From Porphyrobacter sp. (GTDB lineage: Bacteria; Pseudomonadota; Alphaproteobacteria; Sphingomonadales; Sphingomonadaceae), in contig JAPZRO010000004.1 of NCBI GenBank assembly GCA_027531395.1, positions 496,001 through 560,000 on the forward strand: a stretch of 64,000 bases of DNA. Reading direction: 5' to 3'. A program made the translations under genes and the position numbers. Position 1 is the stretch's first letter. Each line of letters opens with the position of its first letter. Shown here piece after piece: positions 47,957 through 57,592 of the stretch. Under the pieces are notes generated by a model that was not told the DNA's origin, ran no database searches, and worked only from the letters and a program-made list of their open reading frames with translations.

Positions 47957-49927
47957 TCAGCGCAGGAAGGTGTTGATCGGGCGCGGCAGTCCGGCTTGCT
48001 GCGGATACATGTGCGAATAGGTCACGGCATTGCCGATCACCCGCATGATGTAATAGCGCGTCTCGAAATTGGCCGGGATCTTCTCGACCCAGGTCACCCA
48101 GTCGATCTCGCCCTTGCGCGGGTCGCCGTTGAGCCGCAGCCACTCGTTCACGCGGCCGGGACCTGCGTTATAGGCGCCCACGGCGAGCGGATAGGCGCCG
48201 CCGTAATAGCTCATCATCCTAGCGAAATAGGCATCGCCCAGCTGGATGTTGTATTGCGGCGCGGCGGTAAGATCGGCGGCGAGATACTGCATCCCGAGCT
48301 TGCCCGCCTGCTCGCGCGCGGTGCCGGGCATCAGCTGCATCACCCCGCGTGCACCGGCGTGGGAGACGCGGGTGCGATCGAATTCGCTTTCCTGCCGGCT
48401 GATCGCGTGGACCATGGTCCAGTCGTTGACGACCGGCGTGGCGATGGTGGGAAAGCCGATCCGCTCGAAGCCGGTGAGCCCGTGCTCGCCCGCCTTCATC
48501 CCGATCACCACGGCCATCTCGTCAAGCCGGATCTCGGCGGCGAGCTGGGCGGCCATGGTGAGTTCCTGCGGCGTGTCGGCTTGATCGCCCAGCGCCTCGA
48601 AGAAACGCCGTTCGGTGCGCCAGTCGCGGCGTTCGCGCGCCATGGTGCGGATCGCCTGCACCAGCGCGCTGCCCTCGAAGGCGGTGCGGTCGGCGGCGCT
48701 GATGGAGACCTCGGGCAGCGGGTCGAAGGCCGGCATGTCGCGGCCCAGCGCGGCAATCGCGAGCTGGCCGTAATAGTAGTGCGGATAGACTGCGGCGCGC
48801 TCGAAATAGACCCGCGCGGCGGCCTCGTTCCCGGCTTGCCGCATCGCGCGGCCGGCCCAGTAATAGCCCTTGGCCTTGGTCAGCGGGGTGCGCGCGGCAT
48901 CGCCGTAACGCTGGAACAGCGGCGCGGCGAAAGCGCCGTCACCCAGTCGCCACAACGCATTTGTGCCGCCCATCCACATCAGATCGGTGTAACGGTCACG
49001 CAGGGTGAAGCTGGCTTGCGAGATATCGGTGCCCGGCGCGAACAGGTAATCGACCCGGCCCGCGATCTGCGCCGCATCGCGCGCGCTGCCCGCCTTGGCG
49101 AGGGCCAGCATGTCGCCGACGAATTCCTCGGGATCGAGTGCGGGACGCTCGAACAGCGGGCCGGTGGTCAGCACTCTGATCGCTTCGCCCGCCTGACCGC
49201 TGGCGCGCAGGTAATTGACGAGATTGAACACGAACCCCGGATCGGACATCGCGCTCGCCGGCGCGGTGATCCCGGCGGCGGTCGGATGGCTGCCGCGCAG
49301 CAGCGCGATGCGGGCGAGGGCCAGCGGACGATCGGCCTCGGCAAGGTTGACCAGCTGGCGCGAGGCGGCATCGGCCTTGCCCTGCCATAGCAGCGCATCG
49401 ATCCGCGCCGCGTGATCGGCAGGCGTGAACTTCGCGCCGTAGAGCCCTGCGAGATAGAGCTCGACCGGATCGCTCATTTCCCCGCCGCGCCAGGCCAGCC
49501 GCGCCTGCTCGAAGGCCTCGGGCCGCTGCGCCGCGGCCAGCGCCAGCGCATAGCGCGCCCGCGCCGGATTGGTCAGCGGCGGCTGGGTATCGAAATAGGA
49601 CAGCACCTCGGCCTGCGAGGGGGCATCGCTTTCCAGCGCCTTTTCCGCCCGCAGGCGCAAGATGTCGGAGCGCGGAAAATCGGGATAGGCGAGCACGAAG
49701 CCGGCATAGTCGACGAAGCGCATTTCGCGGCTCGCCTGCAAGGTCTCCCAGCGCGCCAGCGCGGTGCCCATCGCGCCCGGCTGGCGGGCGACGAGATTGC
49801 CGCTATCGGCCCCTTGTCCCCAGCTTTGCGCGGTCAAGGTCCCGGCGCTTGCCGCCAGCGCCAGCACCGCTGCGGTCAGCGCGAAACGGCGGGTCTTTGG
49901 CAACAGCGTGTGGACCATGCTGGACAT
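47957..49927 (-). CDS. Soluble lytic murein transglycosylase (Slt family)
   Basis: A 656-residue periplasmic enzyme that cleaves glycan strands of peptidoglycan. A signal peptide (FALTAAVLALAASAGTLTAQ) precedes a large alpha-helical superhelix (~residues 40-470) rich in repeats such as QARLAWRGGEMSDPVELYLAG. The C-terminal SLT domain has AISRQESEFDRTRVSHAGARGVMQLMPGTA with the catalytic glutamate in RQES, YNIQLGDAYFARMM and VGAYNAGPGRV. It is divergent from dapA. Confidence 0.93.
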   Translation of the reverse strand: MSSMVHTLLPKTRRFALTAAVLALAASAGTLTAQSWGQGADSGNLVARQPGAMGTALARWETLQASREMRFVDYAGFVLAYPDFPRSDILRLRAEKALESDAPSQAEVLSYFDTQPPLTNPARARYALALAAAQRPEAFEQARLAWRGGEMSDPVELYLAGLYGAKFTPADHAARIDALLWQGKADAASRQLVNLAEADRPLALARIALLRGSHPTAAGITAPASAMSDPGFVFNLVNYLRASGQAGEAIRVLTTGPLFERPALDPEEFVGDMLALAKAGSARDAAQIAGRVDYLFAPGTDISQASFTLRDRYTDLMWMGGTNALWRLGDGAFAAPLFQRYGDAARTPLTKAKGYYWAGRAMRQAGNEAAARVYFERAAVYPHYYYGQLAIAALGRDMPAFDPLPEVSISAADRTAFEGSALVQAIRTMARERRDWRTERRFFEALGDQADTPQELTMAAQLAAEIRLDEMAVVIGMKAGEHGLTGFERIGFPTIATPVVNDWTMVHAISRQESEFDRTRVSHAGARGVMQLMPGTAREQAGKLGMQYLAADLTAAPQYNIQLGDAYFARMMSYYGGAYPLAVGAYNAGPGRVNEWLRLNGDPRKGEIDWVTWVEKIPANFETRYYIMRVIGNAVTYSHMYPQQAGLPRPINTFLR

Positions 49928-50022
49928 AGTGCCGATCGGCTCCTTAGTAGGCGCTGAACAAGGAAGAGACGGAGGAGCGCCTCCACCTCGGCCAACTTAA
50001 CGATGAAGGCAGGACAAAAGCA

Positions 50023-50910
50023 ATGTTCAGCGGATCGATACCCGCTCTGGTGACTCCTTTTCGCGGCGGGACGTTTGACGAGTCGGCCTTCCGGCGGCTG
50101 GTCGACTGGCAGATCGAGAACGGCAGCGCGGCGCTGGTGCCGTGCGGCACGACGGGCGAGGCTTCGACGCTCTCGAATGCCGAGCATCACCGCGTGATCG
50201 AGGTCTGCATCGAGCAGGCCGCGGGCCGCGTGCCGGTGATCGCGGGCTGCGGCTCGAACGACACGCGCAACGCGCTCCTGCACATGAACTTCTCGCGCAA
50301 AGCGGGCGCGGCGGCGGGGCTGTGCGTCGCCCCCTATTACAACCGCCCGAGCCAGCGCGGGCTGATCGCGCATTTCAGCTTCCTGGCCGAGAACAGCGAT
50401 CTGCCGATCGTGCTCTACAACGTGCCCGGCCGCACGGTGACCGATCTCGAGGACGAGACGGTGGTGGCGCTGGTCAACAAGTATCCGGACCGGATCATCG
50501 CCATCAAGGACGCGAGCGGCGACCTGTCGCGCGTGGCCGATCACCGCATGGGCATCGGGCGTGAGTTCTGCCAGCTGTCGGGCAATGACGAGCTGTGGCT
50601 GCCGCACGCGGCGGCGGGCGGGCGCGGATGCATCTCGGTGACGGCCAATGTCGCCCCCAAGCTGTGCGCCGAGTTCCACGAGGCGATCGCGGCGAACGAG
50701 CTCAAGAAGGCGCGGCAATTAAACGACCGTCTGTTCCCGCTGCACTACGCGATGTTCTCCGACGCTTCGCCGGCGCCGGTGAAGTATGCGCTAAGCCGCG
50801 TCCACGACTGGATCGAGCCGGAAGTGCGCCTGCCGCTAGTGGAATGCTCGCCCGAAGCGAAGAAGGCGGTGGACGAGGCGCTGGTGCTGGCGGGGGTGCT
50901 GGCGGGGTAG
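50023..50910 (+). CDS. dapA: 4-hydroxy-tetrahydrodipicolinate synthase
   Basis: Condenses pyruvate with aspartate semialdehyde on the way to diaminopimelate and lysine. The 295-residue protein has PCGTTGEASTLS with the conserved threonines, LYNVPGRT with the catalytic tyrosine, and IAIKDASGDLSR with the Schiff-base lysine. Complete, with the usual neighbours of alphaproteobacteria (slt upstream in the opposite direction, smpB downstream). Confidence 0.97.
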   Translation: MFSGSIPALVTPFRGGTFDESAFRRLVDWQIENGSAALVPCGTTGEASTLSNAEHHRVIEVCIEQAAGRVPVIAGCGSNDTRNALLHMNFSRKAGAAAGLCVAPYYNRPSQRGLIAHFSFLAENSDLPIVLYNVPGRTVTDLEDETVVALVNKYPDRIIAIKDASGDLSRVADHRMGIGREFCQLSGNDELWLPHAAAGGRGCISVTANVAPKLCAEFHEAIAANELKKARQLNDRLFPLHYAMFSDASPAPVKYALSRVHDWIEPEVRLPLVECSPEAKKAVDEALVLAGVLAG

Positions 50911-50917
50911 GGATCCG

Positions 50918-50938
50918 CCCCTAACGCCTCAGGGGTTT
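50918..50938 (+). terminator. Possible weak terminator after dapA
   Basis: CCCCT (50918-50922) pairs with AGGGG (50931-50935) followed by TTT. The stem is short, so this is only a suggestion. Confidence 0.3.
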
Positions 50939-51061
50939 CCTACTCGCCGGCGCGGTGCAAACCTGCGCTCGCCATGCCGACCCCTCCGCCTTCTCCTGCA
51001 ACTGAGCTCACGGCTTTCGCGACCCGTGTCCGTGCACGCCGGGCGGGGTTTTCGCTTTCAG

Positions 51062-51082
51062 GACTGTGTCTCAAGTGTCTCA
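51062..51082 (+). repeat. GTGTCTC double-motif repeat, copy 2
   Basis: GGACTGTGTCTCAAGTGTCT plus a final C, matching copy 1 at 31635 at 19 of 21 positions and with the same nine-base spacing of the heptamer GTGTCTC. Here it lies in the non-coding gap between dapA and the convergent aspartoacylase-family gene. Confidence 0.6.
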
Positions 51083-51113
51083 TCGTTCAGGCTTTGCAGG
51101 CTAAGGCTGAACG

Positions 51114-52181
51114 TCACACCACCTCGTCCTCGTCCAGCAGCCGTTCGGCCGGGCCTTCGGGTTCGCTCGCCAGAATGGCATCGGTGATCGTGTCGATCCG
51201 CGCGCCCACGCGTTCGGGGTTGGGAATGGCCGCGATGTGGAACAGCGCGTCGCCCTGGTGGACCACCGGCAGCGTCGCGTGGCCGATGATGATCCCGTCG
51301 ATCGGGCTGACCAGATCGAGCGGATCATCCCCGAACAGGCCGGTGACGCGGGCGAGCAGATCGCCCTTCCGCACCGGATCGCCGCTCTTGCGCACGCGGT
51401 GGGTCACGCCCCCGCGCGGCGCTCTCACCCAGCTGGACTTGTTGGCGCGCGCCGGGATGCCGACTTCAGTCAGGCCGTCGTCGGCCTCGATCATGCCGAG
51501 ATGGGCGAGCACCCGGCTCACGCCTGCCACCCCGGTCTCGATCGACAGCCGGTCGAAGCGCAGCGCCTCGCCCGCTTCCATCAGCAGCATGTCGACCCCG
51601 TTCTTCTGGGCGAGATCGCGCAAGGACCCGTCGCGCAGAGGGCTTTCGATGATCACCGGCGCGCCGAAGGCCATCGCCAGTTCGACCAGCCGCTTGTTGC
51701 CCGAGGCGATGCGGATCTGCGGCAGGTTGTAGCGGTGGATCGCGGCGGTGTGGATGTCGATGCCGAGCGTGCAGCGCCCCACCACCTCGCGGTAGAAGAT
51801 GTGCGCCAGTTGCCCCGCGAGCGAGCCATTGGCGCTGCCCGGGAAGGAGCGGTTGAGATCGCGCCGGTCGGGCAGATAGCGCGAATGGGTCATGAAGCCG
51901 AAGACATTGGCCACCGGCACCAGCAGCAACGTGCCTGCCAGCGCCTGCGGATCGATGCCCTGCGCGAGCCGCTGGACCACTGCGGTGCCGACGATCTCGT
52001 CCCCGTGGATCGCAGCACTGACGAACACCACCGGGCCGGGCTTCGCGCCGTGCAGCGCCCGGACCGCCAGTGACGAGGAATTGCCCGTCGCCATGGTGGT
52101 GATCGGAAAGGCGAGATCGCGCGATGTGCCGGGCGCGATGTCCTCGCCCGCGATGGTGAATGGCCCGGTCGGTTCCGTCAT
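51114..52181 (-). CDS. Succinylglutamate desuccinylase/aspartoacylase family protein
   Basis: A 355-residue zinc-dependent deacylase. The metal and active-site motifs are visible: AAIHGDEIVGTAVV (His and Glu), YLPDRRDLNRSFPG (Arg), GIDIHTAAIHRYNLPQIR (His), and MLLMEAGEALRFD with the catalytic glutamate. The C-terminal beta-rich part follows. Relatives hydrolyse N-acyl amino acids; the substrate is unknown. I chose the ATG at 52181 over 52187 because AGGGGGG is better spaced from it. Confidence 0.87.
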   Translation of the reverse strand: MTEPTGPFTIAGEDIAPGTSRDLAFPITTMATGNSSSLAVRALHGAKPGPVVFVSAAIHGDEIVGTAVVQRLAQGIDPQALAGTLLLVPVANVFGFMTHSRYLPDRRDLNRSFPGSANGSLAGQLAHIFYREVVGRCTLGIDIHTAAIHRYNLPQIRIASGNKRLVELAMAFGAPVIIESPLRDGSLRDLAQKNGVDMLLMEAGEALRFDRLSIETGVAGVSRVLAHLGMIEADDGLTEVGIPARANKSSWVRAPRGGVTHRVRKSGDPVRKGDLLARVTGLFGDDPLDLVSPIDGIIIGHATLPVVHQGDALFHIAAIPNPERVGARIDTITDAILASEPEGPAERLLDEDEVV

Positions 52182-52291
52182 GCGCATCGCCCCCCTTTGG
52201 CTGCCCCGCAATCGCGCCAGCGTAACCCGCGCCGCGCAAAAGCGCAAAGGCCCTCGCTTTTTGGCGCGCCGATGCCTACATCGCGCCTCCC

Positions 52292-52774
52292 ATGGCACGC
52301 CCCAAACCCGTTACCTTCGACAAGCTCAAGACTGTCGCCGAAAACCGCCGCGCGCGGTTCGATTACTATATCGAGGACACCTTCGAGGCGGGCCTCGCCT
52401 TGCAGGGCACCGAGGTGAAGGCGTTGCGCGCGGGCGAGGCGAGCATTGCCGAAAGCTATGCCGAGGTGAAGGACGGGCAGGTGTGGCTCATCAACGCCAA
52501 CATCCCCGAATACAGCCACGGCAACCGCCTCAACCACGAACCGCGCCGGCCGAGAAAGCTGCTGCTCCACGAACGCGAGATCGAGAAGCTGTTCGGCGCG
52601 GTCGAGCGCAAGGGCATGACGCTGGTGCCGCTGTCGATCTACTTCAACCGCACGGGGCGCGCTAAGGTCGAACTCGCGCTCGCCAAGGGCAAGCAGACCC
52701 ATGACAAGCGCGCCAGCATCAAGGAACGCGACTGGAAGCGCGACAAGGCGCGGCTGATGCGCGAGCGCGGCTAG
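52292..52774 (+). CDS. smpB: SsrA-binding protein SmpB
   Basis: Binds tmRNA and brings it to stalled ribosomes in trans-translation. The 160 residues start with [36 protein letters not shown], typical of SmpB, then [29 protein letters not shown] and the basic C-terminal tail [23 protein letters not shown]. The tmRNA gene itself is not in the window. Confidence 0.96.
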   Translation: MARPKPVTFDKLKTVAENRRARFDYYIEDTFEAGLALQGTEVKALRAGEASIAESYAEVKDGQVWLINANIPEYSHGNRLNHEPRRPRKLLLHEREIEKLFGAVERKGMTLVPLSIYFNRTGRAKVELALAKGKQTHDKRASIKERDWKRDKARLMRERG

Positions 52775-52783
52775 AAGAGCGTC

Positions 52784-52828
52784 AAAAAACCCGGTTTCCG
52801 GCGGATTCACCTACTGGTCAGAAACCGG
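52784..52828 (-). terminator. Terminator-like inverted repeat on the minus strand
   Basis: CCGGTTTC (52791-52798) and GAAACCGG (52821-52828) are perfect 8-bp complements. On the minus strand the stem is followed by TTTTTT (complement of the A run 52784-52789), the layout of an intrinsic terminator. No minus-strand gene is seen upstream of it, since smpB and the DUF2062 gene are both on the plus strand. Confidence 0.5.
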
Positions 52829-52922
52829 ATGCTACCCATATGGAGCACATGGTGGCTGCGATGATCCCGAGTTTTTCCCCTGCGCCGAGTCTCGCGTCGT
52901 TGCGCTGCGGCGAGGTTCGCCC

Positions 52923-53534
52923 ATGACCCGTCCCGAACAGGCGCGCCCAAGTATCTCGAAACGCTCGAAAACCTGGGCGATGGACATCATCCGCAAGAAC
53001 ACGCCCACGCGCGAGGAGATGGCGAGCAACAAGTATCTCGCCCCGATCGCGCACCGCTTTCTGTCGCCCGAATTGTGGCGATTCACCCGCCGCTCGGTGC
53101 CGCGCGGGGTGGCGCTGGGGCTGTTTGCCGCCTTCATCATTCCGGTCGGACAGATCTTTCTCTCGGCCTTTCTCGCCCTGCCGATGCGCGCCAATGTGCC
53201 GCTCGCAGCGCTGCTGACCTTTGTCACGAATCCCTTCACGCTGCCCTTCTGGCTGGTGGTGGCCAATCGCATCGGCGAATTCCTGCTGCAGTTCAACGTG
53301 GCCGGCATCAGCCTTCCGGTCGCCTCGGCCGATGACGGCTCGTGGGACATGCTCGCCACCATCTACGAGATGGGCGCGGCGACCCTGCTGGGCGGTGCGG
53401 TGCTGGCGACTGTCACGCCGCTGCTCGGCTGGATCATTTCCGGATGGGTGTGGCGCGCCGTGGTGGCCCGTAAACGCGCCCGGCGGTTGAAGGTGATGGA
53501 AGCGCGTCTCGACCAGCGCCTCGGCTCGCATTAG
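52923..53534 (+). CDS. DUF2062 domain membrane protein
   Basis: A 203-residue protein with about three transmembrane segments. The DUF2062 core is seen as PRGVALGLFAAFIIPVGQIFLSAFLALPMRANVPLAALLTFVTNPFTLPFWLVVANRIGEFLL (spread over residues ~60-120), including the conserved NPFT. The basic C-terminal tail faces the cytoplasm. The family's function is not established. An ATG follows GAGG-like sequence; it ends 64 bases before cckA. Confidence 0.88.
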   Translation: MTRPEQARPSISKRSKTWAMDIIRKNTPTREEMASNKYLAPIAHRFLSPELWRFTRRSVPRGVALGLFAAFIIPVGQIFLSAFLALPMRANVPLAALLTFVTNPFTLPFWLVVANRIGEFLLQFNVAGISLPVASADDGSWDMLATIYEMGAATLLGGAVLATVTPLLGWIISGWVWRAVVARKRARRLKVMEARLDQRLGSH

Positions 53535-53598
53535 GAAGGCGCCTCGCGCCGGCTCGCGGGGAGTCCGGCGCGTTGATCACACAACGGGAACACGCCGC

Positions 53599-56124
53599 TT
53601 GTCCGAGCCCATCCGCCGAGGTCTGAACCGCGTTGCCGCGATCGTCGACGAACCGTCGGCGGCCAGCGATGCCGCGCCGTCCTCGAACCTGCTGATGCTG
53701 CTTGGCGGCGGGTTGCTGGCGAGCGCCGCGGTGCTGTTCTTCGCCACGTCGAGCTGGCTGGTGGCGCTTGCCTTCGTGCTGGGCGTCGCGGTGCTGCTCG
53801 GGGCCGGACTGCTGCTGGACCGGCTCGGTGCCGCACCTGCGCCTGATGCGCTCGCGCCGCCGGACTGGACAGTCACGGTCGCGGCGATCGAGCACAGCGG
53901 CGAGGCGATCGCGATCACAGATCGCGCCAATCGCCTCGTGTGTGCCAACAGCCTGTTCCTCGAACGTTTCGGCGCTGCCGCCGCTCCGCCCGCGCTGCCG
54001 TTCGAGCGGGAGGGGGTCGAGGCGCTCGCCCGGCTGGCGCGCGATGCCTGGCGCGACGGGGCGGCCGCGCTCGATTCGCTGGCCGCGCCCGATGGCGAGA
54101 CCGAATGGCAGATTTCCGCAAGGCGGGCCGGGCGCGGCGATGATCATCTGGTCTGGCGGCTGCGGCCGCTGGTCCGTACCGCCGCCACCAGCCTCGGCGC
54201 GCTCGATCTGGCAGGGCCTTTCGGCAAGATGCTGAGCCGCGCAGGGATCGAGACCGCAATCACCACCGCCGACGGCGTGATCCGCGCGGTCAGCGCCGGT
54301 TTCGCCGAACGGGCTGCGGGCGACGAGCGCGCCACGCTGATGGGGCAGGACTTTGTCAGCTACCTGCGCACCGACGAGCGCGACCGCATCTTCTTCGCCC
54401 GCGAAGGGCGCGGCGGCACCCCGCAGACGCTGGTCGACGTGCCCCTGATCGACCCCGCAACGCAAAGCCAGCCACTCGGGCCGGACGAGGCGACCTCGCT
54501 GATGCTGCTGATCGACAGCGGTGTCGGCATCGGCTCGGGCTTCGACGGCGGAGCGCAGGCGGGCGTGGCGCAGCTCGACGCGCTGCTGGGCCAGCTGCCG
54601 CTCGGCCTCGCCATGACCGACCGCGACGGGCGCTTCCTGTTCGGCAACGAGGCCTTCCTGCGCGCGGTCGACCGCGAGGGGCGGGGGCTCCCGGCTTTCC
54701 CCACCGATCTGGTGGTGCGCGAGGACAAGGCCGCCCTGTCCGACGCGGTGCGCCGCCACGGGCGCGGCCCGGCGACCAGCGGTGATGTCGCGGTGCGGCT
54801 GGTGGGCAGCCCGGAAGAGCCGGTTTCGCTCGGCCTCGCCGGGGTGCGCGGGCTGGGCGAGGCGGCGGTGCTGCTCAGCCTCGCCGATTCGAGCCAGGAG
54901 AACCAGCTGCGCCGCCAGGTCGCGCAGGCGACCAAGATGCAGGCCGTGGGCCAGCTCGCCGGCGGGGTCGCGCATGACTTCAACAACGTGCTGACCGCGA
55001 TCATCGGCACCTGCGACCTGATGCTGCTGCGCCATATCCCGGGCGACAGCGACTATGACGACATCCAGCAGATCCGCGCCAATTCCAACCGCGCCGCCGC
55101 GCTGACCCGCCAGCTGCTTGCCTTCTCGCGCCAGCAGACCCTGCGGCCCGAGGTGATCCAGCTGCCCGACGTCGTGAGTGAGGTGAGCCCGCTGATCAAG
55201 CGGCTCCTGGGCGAGAAGATCACCTATTACGTCCAGCACGATCGCAATCTTGGCGCGGTGCGGGCCGATCCGCAGCAGCTTGAGCAGGTGATCATGAACC
55301 TCGCCGTCAACGCCCGCGACGCGATCCAGTCGCGCGGGGAGGGGCGCGGGCGGATCTCGCTGTTCACCCGCAGCCTGCATGCCGCCGAGGTGGTGCAGCT
55401 CGGCTCGGAGGTGCTGCCCGCGGCCGACTATACCGTGCTGATCGTGCAGGACACCGGCGGCGGCATCCCGCCGCATGTGCTGCCCAAGCTGTTCGAGCCG
55501 TTCTTCACCACCAAGGAACAGGGCAAGGGCACGGGGCTAGGCCTCTCGACCGCCTACGGGATCGTCAAGCAGTCGGGCGGCTTCATCTTCGCCGACAACA
55601 TCACCGACAAGTCCGGCCACCCCACCGGCGCGCGCTTTACCGTCTATTTCCCGGTCCACCGCGGCGAGGTGCCGAAGAAGCGCGAAGTCCGGCCGACGCT
55701 GGTCTCCTCGGAATGGTCGGCCGGCGGCAAGGTGCTGCTGGTGGAGGACGAGGACATGGTCCGCGCCGTCGCCGAACGGGCGCTCGCGCGCGCCGGCTAC
55801 GAGGTGAAGGCCTGTGCAGGCGGCGAGGAAGGTCTCGCCGCGATCGCCGAGCCGGGCGCGGCCTTCGATATCGTGGTCAGCGACGTGGTAATGCCGGGCA
55901 TGGACGGCCCCGCCATGGTCCGCGCGATCCGCGCTGCCCGCCCGAAAATGCCGGTGCTGTTCATGTCGGGCTATGCCGAGGAACAGCTGCGCCGCGACAT
56001 CGACATTCCCGACATGCACTTCATCGCCAAGCCCTTCAGCGTGGCCGCGATCGGGGACAAGGTGGGGGCCGTTCTGCGGCAAGCGCGGGCCGAACAGGCC
56101 GAGGCCGAGGCGGTCGGCAAGTGA
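53599..56124 (+). CDS. cckA: Hybrid sensor histidine kinase, CckA-like
   Basis: An 841-residue membrane kinase that in alphaproteobacteria feeds phosphate through ChpT to CtrA and CpdR in cell-cycle control. Two hydrophobic segments (~30-75) are followed by PAS-like regions, the DHp helix with GGVAHDFNNVLTAIIG (His about 458), the ATPase domain with NLAVNARDAIQ and GTGLGLSTAYGIVKQSGG, and a C-terminal receiver domain with VEDEDMVR, SDVVMPGMDG (Asp about 762) and FIAKPF. The domain order and the ADF-type H-box match CckA. The start is a TTG with a weak ribosome site, so the N-terminus is uncertain. Confidence 0.88.
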   Translation: MSEPIRRGLNRVAAIVDEPSAASDAAPSSNLLMLLGGGLLASAAVLFFATSSWLVALAFVLGVAVLLGAGLLLDRLGAAPAPDALAPPDWTVTVAAIEHSGEAIAITDRANRLVCANSLFLERFGAAAAPPALPFEREGVEALARLARDAWRDGAAALDSLAAPDGETEWQISARRAGRGDDHLVWRLRPLVRTAATSLGALDLAGPFGKMLSRAGIETAITTADGVIRAVSAGFAERAAGDERATLMGQDFVSYLRTDERDRIFFAREGRGGTPQTLVDVPLIDPATQSQPLGPDEATSLMLLIDSGVGIGSGFDGGAQAGVAQLDALLGQLPLGLAMTDRDGRFLFGNEAFLRAVDREGRGLPAFPTDLVVREDKAALSDAVRRHGRGPATSGDVAVRLVGSPEEPVSLGLAGVRGLGEAAVLLSLADSSQENQLRRQVAQATKMQAVGQLAGGVAHDFNNVLTAIIGTCDLMLLRHIPGDSDYDDIQQIRANSNRAAALTRQLLAFSRQQTLRPEVIQLPDVVSEVSPLIKRLLGEKITYYVQHDRNLGAVRADPQQLEQVIMNLAVNARDAIQSRGEGRGRISLFTRSLHAAEVVQLGSEVLPAADYTVLIVQDTGGGIPPHVLPKLFEPFFTTKEQGKGTGLGLSTAYGIVKQSGGFIFADNITDKSGHPTGARFTVYFPVHRGEVPKKREVRPTLVSSEWSAGGKVLLVEDEDMVRAVAERALARAGYEVKACAGGEEGLAAIAEPGAAFDIVVSDVVMPGMDGPAMVRAIRAARPKMPVLFMSGYAEEQLRRDIDIPDMHFIAKPFSVAAIGDKVGAVLRQARAEQAEAEAVGK

Positions 56125-56165
56125 CCGGCCCCAAGCCCTTGCGCGCTCTGTAGGAAATTTTTTTC

Positions 56166-56191
56166 GTTCCCCTCTTGTTCCAGTGGAACAA
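56166..56191 (+). promoter_or_regulatory. SOS (LexA) box of recA overlapping a 17-bp palindrome
   Basis: GTTC-CCCTCTT-GTTC (56166-56180) is a perfect GTTC-N7-GTTC operator. Its right half is shared with TTGTTCCA-G-TGGAACAA (56175-56191), a perfect inverted repeat. The TTGTTC can also serve as a -35 with TACATC 17 bases downstream (56198-56203), so LexA binding would block RNA polymerase. recA starts at 56267. Confidence 0.8.
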
Positions 56192-56266
56192 ATGCGATAC
56201 ATCGCTTTCCAAGGACGGTCGTCGAAAACTGGCGATCGCCTCTAGGCAAGCGAAGGAGCGCATGCG

Positions 56267-57331
56267 ATGGCTACGTCATTGAAGCTGGTAGAGAAGGAAA
56301 AGGACGTGGATCGTCAGAAGGCGCTCGAAGCCGCGCTTGCCCAGATTGACCGGGCTTTCGGCAAGGGTTCGGCGATGAAGCTGGGCCAGAAGGAAACCAT
56401 GCAGGTCGAAGCGATTTCGACCGGCTCGCTCGGGCTCGACATCGCGCTCGGCGTGGGCGGCCTGCCCAAGGGCCGCGTGATCGAGGTCTATGGCCCGGAA
56501 AGCTCGGGCAAGACGACGCTGGCGCTGCACGTCATCGCTGAAGCACAGAAGGCCGGCGGCACCGCGGCCTTCGTCGATGCCGAACACGCGCTCGATCCGG
56601 TCTATGCCAAGAAGCTCGGCGTCAACATCGATGAGCTGATCGTCTCGCAGCCCGACACCGGCGAGCAGGCGCTGGAAATCACCGATACGCTGGTGCGTTC
56701 CAACGCGATCGACGTGCTGGTGGTCGATTCGGTCGCGGCGCTGGTGCCGCGCGCGGAAATCGAGGGCGAGATGGGCGATTCGCACGTCGGCCTGCAGGCC
56801 CGCCTGATGAGCCAGTCGCTGCGCAAGCTGACCGGTTCGATCAACCGCTCCAAGTGCATGGTGATCTTCATCAACCAGCTGCGCATGAAGATCGGGGTGA
56901 TGTACGGGAACCCGGAAACCACCACCGGCGGCAATGCGCTCAAGTTCTACGCCAGCGTTCGCCTCGACATCCGCCGCACCGGCCAGATCAAGGACCGCGA
57001 CGAGATCATCGGCAACACCACCCGCGTGAAGGTGGTGAAGAACAAGGTCGCCCCGCCGTTCAAGCAGGTCGAATTCGACATCATGTATGGCGAGGGCATC
57101 TCCAAGATCGGCGAGATCCTCGATCTCGGCGTGAAGGCCGGCTTGGTGGAGAAGTCGGGGAGCTGGTTCTCCTACGATTCGATCCGCATCGGTCAGGGCC
57201 GCGAGAACGCCAAGACCTACCTCAAGGAAAACCCGGAAGTTTGCGACCGCCTGGAAGCTGCAATCCGCAGCCGGACCGATGCGGTGGCCGGGGAGATGAT
57301 GACGGGGCCGGACGCGGACCTCGAAGACTGA
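56267..57331 (+). CDS. recA: Recombinase RecA
   Basis: The strand-exchange ATPase and co-protease for LexA. The 354-residue protein has Walker [13 protein letters not shown], the region [20 protein letters not shown], Walker B-type [22 protein letters not shown], loop 2 [29 protein letters not shown], and an acidic C-terminal end. An ordinary alphaproteobacterial RecA. An SOS box and overlapping palindrome lie in its promoter, and a strong terminator follows. Confidence 0.98.
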   Translation: MATSLKLVEKEKDVDRQKALEAALAQIDRAFGKGSAMKLGQKETMQVEAISTGSLGLDIALGVGGLPKGRVIEVYGPESSGKTTLALHVIAEAQKAGGTAAFVDAEHALDPVYAKKLGVNIDELIVSQPDTGEQALEITDTLVRSNAIDVLVVDSVAALVPRAEIEGEMGDSHVGLQARLMSQSLRKLTGSINRSKCMVIFINQLRMKIGVMYGNPETTTGGNALKFYASVRLDIRRTGQIKDRDEIIGNTTRVKVVKNKVAPPFKQVEFDIMYGEGISKIGEILDLGVKAGLVEKSGSWFSYDSIRIGQGRENAKTYLKENPEVCDRLEAAIRSRTDAVAGEMMTGPDADLED

Positions 57332-57402
57332 TCCCCAAGCGGGCGTATTGCCGGGGAGTGTCCCGCTCCCCGTCTGTCCCACAGCGCCCGGAAGACCGGA
57401 AC

Positions 57403-57443
57403 GCCGGCGCAAGGCCTCTCCCCAGGGCCTCGCGCCGGCTTTT
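57403..57443 (+). terminator. Intrinsic terminator after recA
   Basis: GCCGGCGC (57403-57410) pairs with GCGCCGGC (57432-57439), extended inside by AGGCC with GGCCT, and is followed by TTTT. The remaining recA-alaS gap (57332-57592) shows nothing else that I can support. Confidence 0.8.
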
Positions 57444-57592
57444 CGCTTGGGTGAACGTGACGGCATCGGCGGGGCGGGCGGGAGCGAGGTGCGTCCCGTT
57501 GTGGATCGCGGGCCACACCCGAGCCCTGCGGTGAAGTGTGGCCTGCGCGCGCTCCATTGCCTTCGTCTTCCGCATTGCCTAACTGCACGCGC

